Assembly: GCA_001311565.1 (NCBI GenBank)
Contig: BBBM01000025.1
Location: forward strand, 1 to 36,030
Source of the DNA: Desulfothermus okinawensis JCM 13304
GTDB taxonomy: Bacteria; Desulfobacterota; Desulfovibrionia; Desulfovibrionales; Desulfothermaceae
DNA length: 36,030 nucleotides
Direction of reading: 5' to 3'
A program made the position numbers and the translations under genes. A model generated the notes under the pieces. That model saw only the letters and a list, made by a program, of their open reading frames with translations, was not told where the DNA came from and ran no database searches. Numbering within the stretch: the stretch's first letter is position 1; each line of letters begins with the position of its first letter. Positions 31,560 through 36,030 of the stretch are shown here, in pieces.

Positions 31560-31941
31560 ATGCAAAACAGAGATAACACTGACTATAAAGTGCAGAGCAT
31601 AGCCAACTGGCTAATTGAAAAAAAAGGCAAAGGACATAATCTCAATTGATATATCTGATTTTGGATCCATTACAGATGTAATAATAGTTGCGTCCAGTGT
31701 AAACATAAGACACAATCAGGCCCTTGCAGACTTTGTGTTGGAAAAGGTCTCAGAAAACAGATGGGAATACCTTGGCATGGAAGGATATAAAGCTGGAAGT
31801 TGGATATTAATTGATCTAAATGAGATCATAGTACACCTCTTTTTAGAAGAAACCAGGGAGTTTTATAACATAGAAGGGCTATGGAGAGGAGCAAAAAAAA
31901 CCTCTTACAAAGTTAAGGAGATGGCCCATGAAGAATTTTAA
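31560..31941 (+). CDS. rsfS: Ribosomal silencing factor RsfS
   Basis: Binds ribosomal protein uL14 and blocks subunit joining during starvation. About 126 residues. N-terminal YKVQSIANWLIEKKAKDIISIDIS is joined over an A8 run near 31619-31626 (one base long). Then ITDVIIVASSVNIRHNQALAD, GMEGYKAGSWILIDLNEIIVHLF and ETREFYNIEGLW, all characteristic of the DUF143/Iojap family. ATG 31560 follows GGAGGAAGTCAGGATC; either GGAGG or AGGA could serve. It overlaps gpmI by 14 bases, so the two are translationally coupled. Confidence 0.93.
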
Positions 31942-33480
31942 GCCCACAATACTTCTTATTTTAGATGGTTGGGGACAGGGGAAAAAAAGACCCAAAAATA
32001 AACGCAGTATTTAAAGCAAGGACTCCTAATCTGGACTATTTGCTTGGCAACTATCCATGGACAATGTTAAAGAGTTGTGGAGAGGCAGTTGGACTTCCAG
32101 AGGGACAGATGGGGAACTCTGAAGTTGGACATTTAAACATTGGAGCAGGAAGAATAGTTTATCAGGACATTGTCAGGATAGACAAATCCATTGAAGACGG
32201 TTCTTTTTTTTGAGAATCCAACCTTGTTTCTCTCTGGGATAAGGTAAAACAAAACAACTCCAGCCTTCATTTGCTTGGTCTCCTCTCAGATGGGGGAGTC
32301 CATAGCCACGAAAATCACATCTATGCTTTGCTAAAATTGGCCAAAAGAACAGGTGTAACAAAGGTCTTTGTACACTGCTTTTTGGATGGAAGAGACACTC
32401 CACCAACCTCAGGTGCTGATTACATCAAAAAAACTTAAGCAAAAGATGAAGGAAATAGGTGTAGGAGAAATAGGTTCTGTTGTTGGAAGGTATTATGCAA
32501 TGGATAGGGACAAAAGATGGGAAAGGACCAAACTTGCATATGACATGTTAACCCTGGGAAAAGGAGAAAAGATCGTAGATCCATATGAAGCAGTATTGTC
32601 AGACTATAAAAAAGAAAAGACCGATGAGTTTATAGAACCAAAGGTGGTTATATCAGAAAAGGGTAGGCCCCTAGGGTTGATACAAGACGGTGATGGAATA
32701 TTTTTCTTTAACTTCAGGGCAGATAGGGCAAGGCAACTGACAATGAGTTTATTTAAAGACGATTTTAAAGAATTTGAAAGAAAAAGGGTTCCCAGGATAT
32801 TGGAAATGGCCACAATGACCCAATATGAAAAAGACTTTCCCCTTGCTGTTGCATTTCCTCCTGAAACCTTAAAAAAACATCCTGGGAGAAGTGTGCTCCA
32901 GTATGGGACTTACTCAACTTCGGATTGCAGAAACAGAAAAATATGCCCATGTTACCTATTTTTTTTAATGGAGGTAGGGAAGAACCATTTAAAGGAGAAG
33001 ACAGGAAGCTCATCCCATCTCCAAAAGAAGTTGCCACATATGACCAAAAGCCTGAGATGAGCGTGTTTGAAGTTACCAAGGAACTTAAAATGAGATGGTT
33101 ATCAAATAAATACCACTTTGTGGTGTGTAATTTTGCCAACCTGGATATGGTGGGTCACACAGGAAACTTTGAAGCAGCAGTAAGGGCATGTGAGGCAGTG
33201 GACGCCTGTGTTGGAGAAGTGATGAAATTTGTTGACAAAAGGGATGGCAGGTTATTTGTCACTGCTGATCACGGAAATGCAGATGAAATGATTGATGATA
33301 CAGGAGGAGTGCATACTGCGCACAGCAAAAACCCCGTGGCATTTGTCTGGTATGAAAAGGATAAAAATTTACCTGAACTAAAAAAAGCAAGGGAAATTAG
33401 GAGACATAGCCCCTACTATTTTACAGTCATGGGGCGCTCAAATACCATCTGATATGACAGGGGATGTTCTAATAAAATAA
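31928..33480 (+). CDS. gpmI: 2,3-bisphosphoglycerate-independent phosphoglycerate mutase
   Basis: Mn-dependent interconversion of 3- and 2-phosphoglycerate. [16 protein letters not shown] at the start, phosphoserine motif [99 protein letters not shown] and HTAHSKNPV. About 513 residues, full length. Breaks at A7 31982-31988, T8 near 32204-32211, and A/T runs near 32427, 32873, 32960 and 33384 are each one base long. The corrected end is [15 protein letters not shown]. It belongs with pgk and tpiA in central carbon flow but is on a separate operon after rsfS. Confidence 0.93.
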
Positions 33481-33712
33481 TTGTTTAATCTGCCTATTTC
33501 TTTAGCTCTGATTACTAATATAGTGATTAGTGAATAGTGATTAGTCTTTAGTTGTTAGTAGAAGGTAGAAGGGTGAAGAGCACCTAAAACTTTGAACCTT
33601 GAACGTTGAACTTTAGACACCCACAGACACAGCAAAGCTTGAGACTTTGGAGTTAATGAAATAATAATGTTCAACAAACCCTGAACCTTAAGGTTAAAAT
33701 CAGGTGAAAAAC
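33481..33712. repeat. Intergenic stretch of short degenerate repeats
   Basis: Contains TAGTGATTAGTGAATAGTGATTAG near 33519-33545 (a 7-base TAGTGAT/A unit), then TTGAACCTTGAACGTTGAACTTTAG near 33593-33616, then ACACCCACAGACACAGCAAAG (33617-33637), whose CACAGACACAGCAAA is identical to the 3' edge of the repeat at 26094. No ORF or clear terminator is seen. Confidence 0.55.
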
Positions 33713-33952
33713 ATGGATACAAAAAGGCCCATTGAACCAGTAAAGCCAGAAGGGATGGAGATTATCCTCTATTACCCATGTCCTTTTTGCACAAGGAAAG
33801 TGCCAGTTATTGCACCACTTGAGCCTACGGTTATCAGGTGTGATGCCTGCAACAAGCAATTTCCAGTAGTCCCGTCAGATGATAAGACTATCCGCTTTTT
33901 AAAGACAATTCTTGACAATGGAAGGGCTGCAATTGCCCCAGATTTCCTATGA
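33713..33952 (+). CDS. Small zinc-ribbon-like protein of unknown function
   Basis: 79 residues in an intact frame. Two CXXC pairs (YPCPFC about residue 24 and IRCDAC about residue 45) spaced for one zinc ribbon, with ILYYPCPFCTRKVPVIAPLEPTVIRCDAC as the fold (split here only by description). ATG 33713 is preferred for AGGTG six bases upstream; a GTG at 33704 would add three residues. 28 bases before the cysK fusion gene, so probably cotranscribed. No enzyme motif. It could bind nucleic acid or a partner protein. I cannot assign a function. Confidence 0.65.
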   Translation: MDTKRPIEPVKPEGMEIILYYPCPFCTRKVPVIAPLEPTVIRCDACNKQFPVVPSDDKTIRFLKTILDNGRAAIAPDFL

Positions 33953-33980
33953 TATTAAAAAAAATGGAGGTTCTAAATAA

Positions 33981-36030
33981 ATGGTATCTCAGAGCGTGCT
34001 AGATCTTATTGGGAATACTCCTCTGGTTGAGATTAAAAGGCTAAATCCCAATCCACGGGTTAAAATATATGCAAAAATAGAGTCAGTTAATCCTGGAGGT
34101 TCCATAAAAGATAGAGTGGCCCTGGCAATGATAAAAAGGGCTGAAGAGATGGGAGAAATCTCTAAGGACAAGATCATTATTGAAGCCACTTCTGGAAATA
34201 CAGGAATTGGGCTGGCCATGGTATGTGCAGTTAAAGGATACAAACTTATGCTCCTTATGCCTGAGTCAGCCTCAGAAGAAAGAAAAAGGATAATGCGTGC
34301 TTATGGAGCTGAAATATATCTAACACCAGGTCATCTATCAACAGATGGGGCAATTGAAGAAGCATATAGGTTGGCCAGGGAAGAAAAGGACAAATATGTG
34401 CTAATGGATCAATTCAACAATCCAGCATCAATTGATGCCCACTACAATGGAACAGGGCTGGAAATATGGGAACAAACAAACGGCAAGGTAACCCATGTTG
34501 TAGCTGCACTGGGAACCTCAGGAACTGCAATGGGCATATCAAAAAGACTAAAGGAACTAAATTCTGAAGTGCAGATAATAGCAATTGAACCATATGTAGG
34601 CCACTCTATCCAGGGGTTAAAAAAACATGCAAGCATCCTATCCCCCGGGCATTTTTGATAGGCATAAGGTGGATAAAATAATCAACATAGATGACGACAC
34701 AGCCTTTGAATATACTCGAAAGCTTGCCAGAGAAGAGGGGATATTTGCTGGAATGAGCTCAGGGGCTGCCCTGGCTGGAGCAGTAGAAGTTGCAAAAAAA
34801 ATTGGATAGGGGTCTGGTTGTTGTAATCTTTCCAGATGGAGGAGAAAGGTATCTTTCAACCTCCCTCTTTGTTTCTCCTAAAAAAACAAGGTGTATTTAT
34901 ATTTAATTTAAGGTCCAAAAAAAAAGACTTGCTTTCCTTTGATAAAGAGCCTTGCTTTTTTTACCTTTGGTCCTTCTGCAGATTCTCCACAGGATATTGA
35001 AACCTTCAGGCGCATATTGTTTTTAGATGTGTTAGGAGGATATTTTAAGTATAAAGGTTGTTATCCAAAGCAAATTGTAGGTGTAGCTGATTTCGATGAT
35101 CAGGCAATTTGTCAGTCAGAACAAAGGGGAATTGGTCTTTTAGATTTCTCAGAATATTTTATAAACACACTACATGAAAATGCCAAAAAGCTATTTATTA
35201 ATGATGTTGAGTTTAAATCCGCCTACAGAGAATCTCACATGATGGTGGAGATTACGCAACACATCCTGGACAGGGGAAAGGGCTATGAAAAGCTCAGGTC
35301 TGTATACTACGATATATCAAGGGACGTAAGATATGGGACGCTGGTTGGTGCTGACTTAAACAAAATTTATGTGGGAAAGACCGTTGAGCTTGAAAATTAC
35401 GCAAAGGACAATCCAAGGGACTTTACTTTACTCAAAAGGGCATCTTTAAGAGATCTAAAAAGGGGAGATTTTTTTAAAGACAAGGTGGGGAAATGTTCGT
35501 CCCAGCTGGTATCTTCAAATGGCTGCATCAGCAGGCAGACAAAAAAAGAATAGACCTGGTTTTAGGTGGCAGTATTCACTTTTTCCCCCACATGGAAAAT
35601 TTAAAGGCAATATGGGAATTTGGATTAAACTATCCCCTAAAATATGGACAATTGTAGGTGAAGTGAAATCAGATGATTATACAATGGGTAAACTGGACCA
35701 ACTATTAAAGGTCGTCTCACCTCAGACACTCAGGATGTATCTCTTATCCCAATCCTATCATAAATCCTTATCTCTTAATATAGACAGCCTTAAGATGTGG
35801 CAAAAGAATCAAGAAAGGGTGCAACAATGTGCCATAAATGTAATGTCAATTATGGGCACTGGAGGTGAAGTAAAAAAAGAATTAAAACAAATCCTGTATG
35901 ACTTAAAAAAAGTCATTTTCATCATTTATAGAAGACGACTTCAAAATATATAAGTTCTGGCCAGCACTTTTTGACTTCTGCAAAAAAAATCAACAATATG
36001 TTTTTTTAAAAGGGAGCTTACACCTAAAGA
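33981..36030 (+). CDS. cysK: Cysteine synthase fused to a degenerate cysteinyl-tRNA-synthetase-like domain (3' end outside)
   Basis: ATG 33981 follows GGAGG. Residues 1-300 are a PLP O-acetylserine sulfhydrylase: LIGNTPLVEI, PLP-Lys in GGSIKDR, EATSGNTGIG, GTSGTAMG and SSGAAL. Correcting A7 34620-34626, A8 34793-34801 and A7 34880-34886, each one base long, leads without a stop into a second domain (IFNLRSKKKDLLSFDKEPCFF) that matches the CysRS start, catalytic core (FLDVLGGYFKYKGYYP, VGVADFDDQAI, YAKDNPRDFTLLKRASL, FPHMEN, SPQTLRMYLLSQSYHKSL) and DALR region (IEDDF-ALFDF). The CysRS zinc Cys (YVCG) is Phe (FTFG), HIGH is replaced by SPQDIET, the second zinc Cys is not seen and KMSKS is replaced by VKSDDYT. 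So the second half is unlikely to charge tRNA. Cysteine synthase activity is likely. Confidence 0.8.

Noticed and set aside
1..36030. Region of true pseudogenes
   Set aside because: Every broken gene keeps all its catalytic motifs and full length, and breaks sit at homopolymers. Decay would also leave missense changes, deletions and in-frame stops.
1..36030. Programmed ribosomal frameshifting
   Set aside because: Too many sites in too many unrelated housekeeping genes, and no consistent downstream stimulatory structure; only run length explains the positions.

Overview
The window looks like chromosomal DNA from an AT-rich, Gram-negative, probably anaerobic bacterium. Lipid A and Kdo genes (lpxL, waaA), beta-barrel and lipoprotein genes show an outer membrane. 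The pairing of phenylacetate-CoA ligase with an ACT-domain protein, the FecR/CHASE2-cyclase neighbourhood, a Man-family EIIC, and a cysteine synthase fused to a CysRS-like domain are arrangements I associate with Desulfobacterota (the former Deltaproteobacteria). That placement is inference. I see no phage, IS element, CRISPR array or rRNA.

A key reading note: almost every gene is broken by single-base frame changes, yet each rebuilds into a full-length, well-conserved protein. The changes are strongly directional. A/T runs are usually one base too long, and G/C runs are usually one base too short (two tRNA-Pro genes each lack one C of the acceptor stem). paaK and pncA, which lack long A/T runs, read almost cleanly. 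I therefore annotate whole genes across these breaks; consensus sequencing error is the likeliest cause.

Layout. 1-3.2 kb: the end of a PTS EIIC gene, a shared terminator, then pgk-tpiA-secG and tRNA-Leu(GAG) on the minus strand. 3.4-9.4 kb: a TPR/beta-barrel protein and a FecR-domain surface protein (+) meet a CHASE2 adenylate cyclase (-) stop to stop. 9.4-12.15 kb: tRNA-Pro(GGG), archease, the NAD-salvage pair pncA-pncB, and tRNA-Pro(CGG), all minus. 12.3-19.0 kb: one giant minus-strand PKD-repeat lipoprotein of about 2,200 residues behind a strong promoter and AT-rich leader. 19.5-23.7 kb: a small lipoprotein, a PstS-like binding protein, and cobD-cobQ for cobalamin. 23.8-26.0 kb: lpxL and waaA. 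26.2-29.5 kb: aat (+) convergent with a multi-PAS hybrid histidine kinase (-). 29.6-31.3 kb: paaK and an ACT protein (-). 31.6-36.0 kb: rsfS-gpmI, a small CXXC protein, and a cysK-CysRS-like fusion running off the end (+).

The main points for follow-up are the cysteine synthase fused to a CysRS-like domain that has lost its zinc/cysteine and ATP signature residues; a family of GT-rich intergenic stem-loop repeats with a conserved AAAGTTACAGA(T/C)CACA core, one copy of which supplies the last codons of lpxL; and the directional indel pattern itself.
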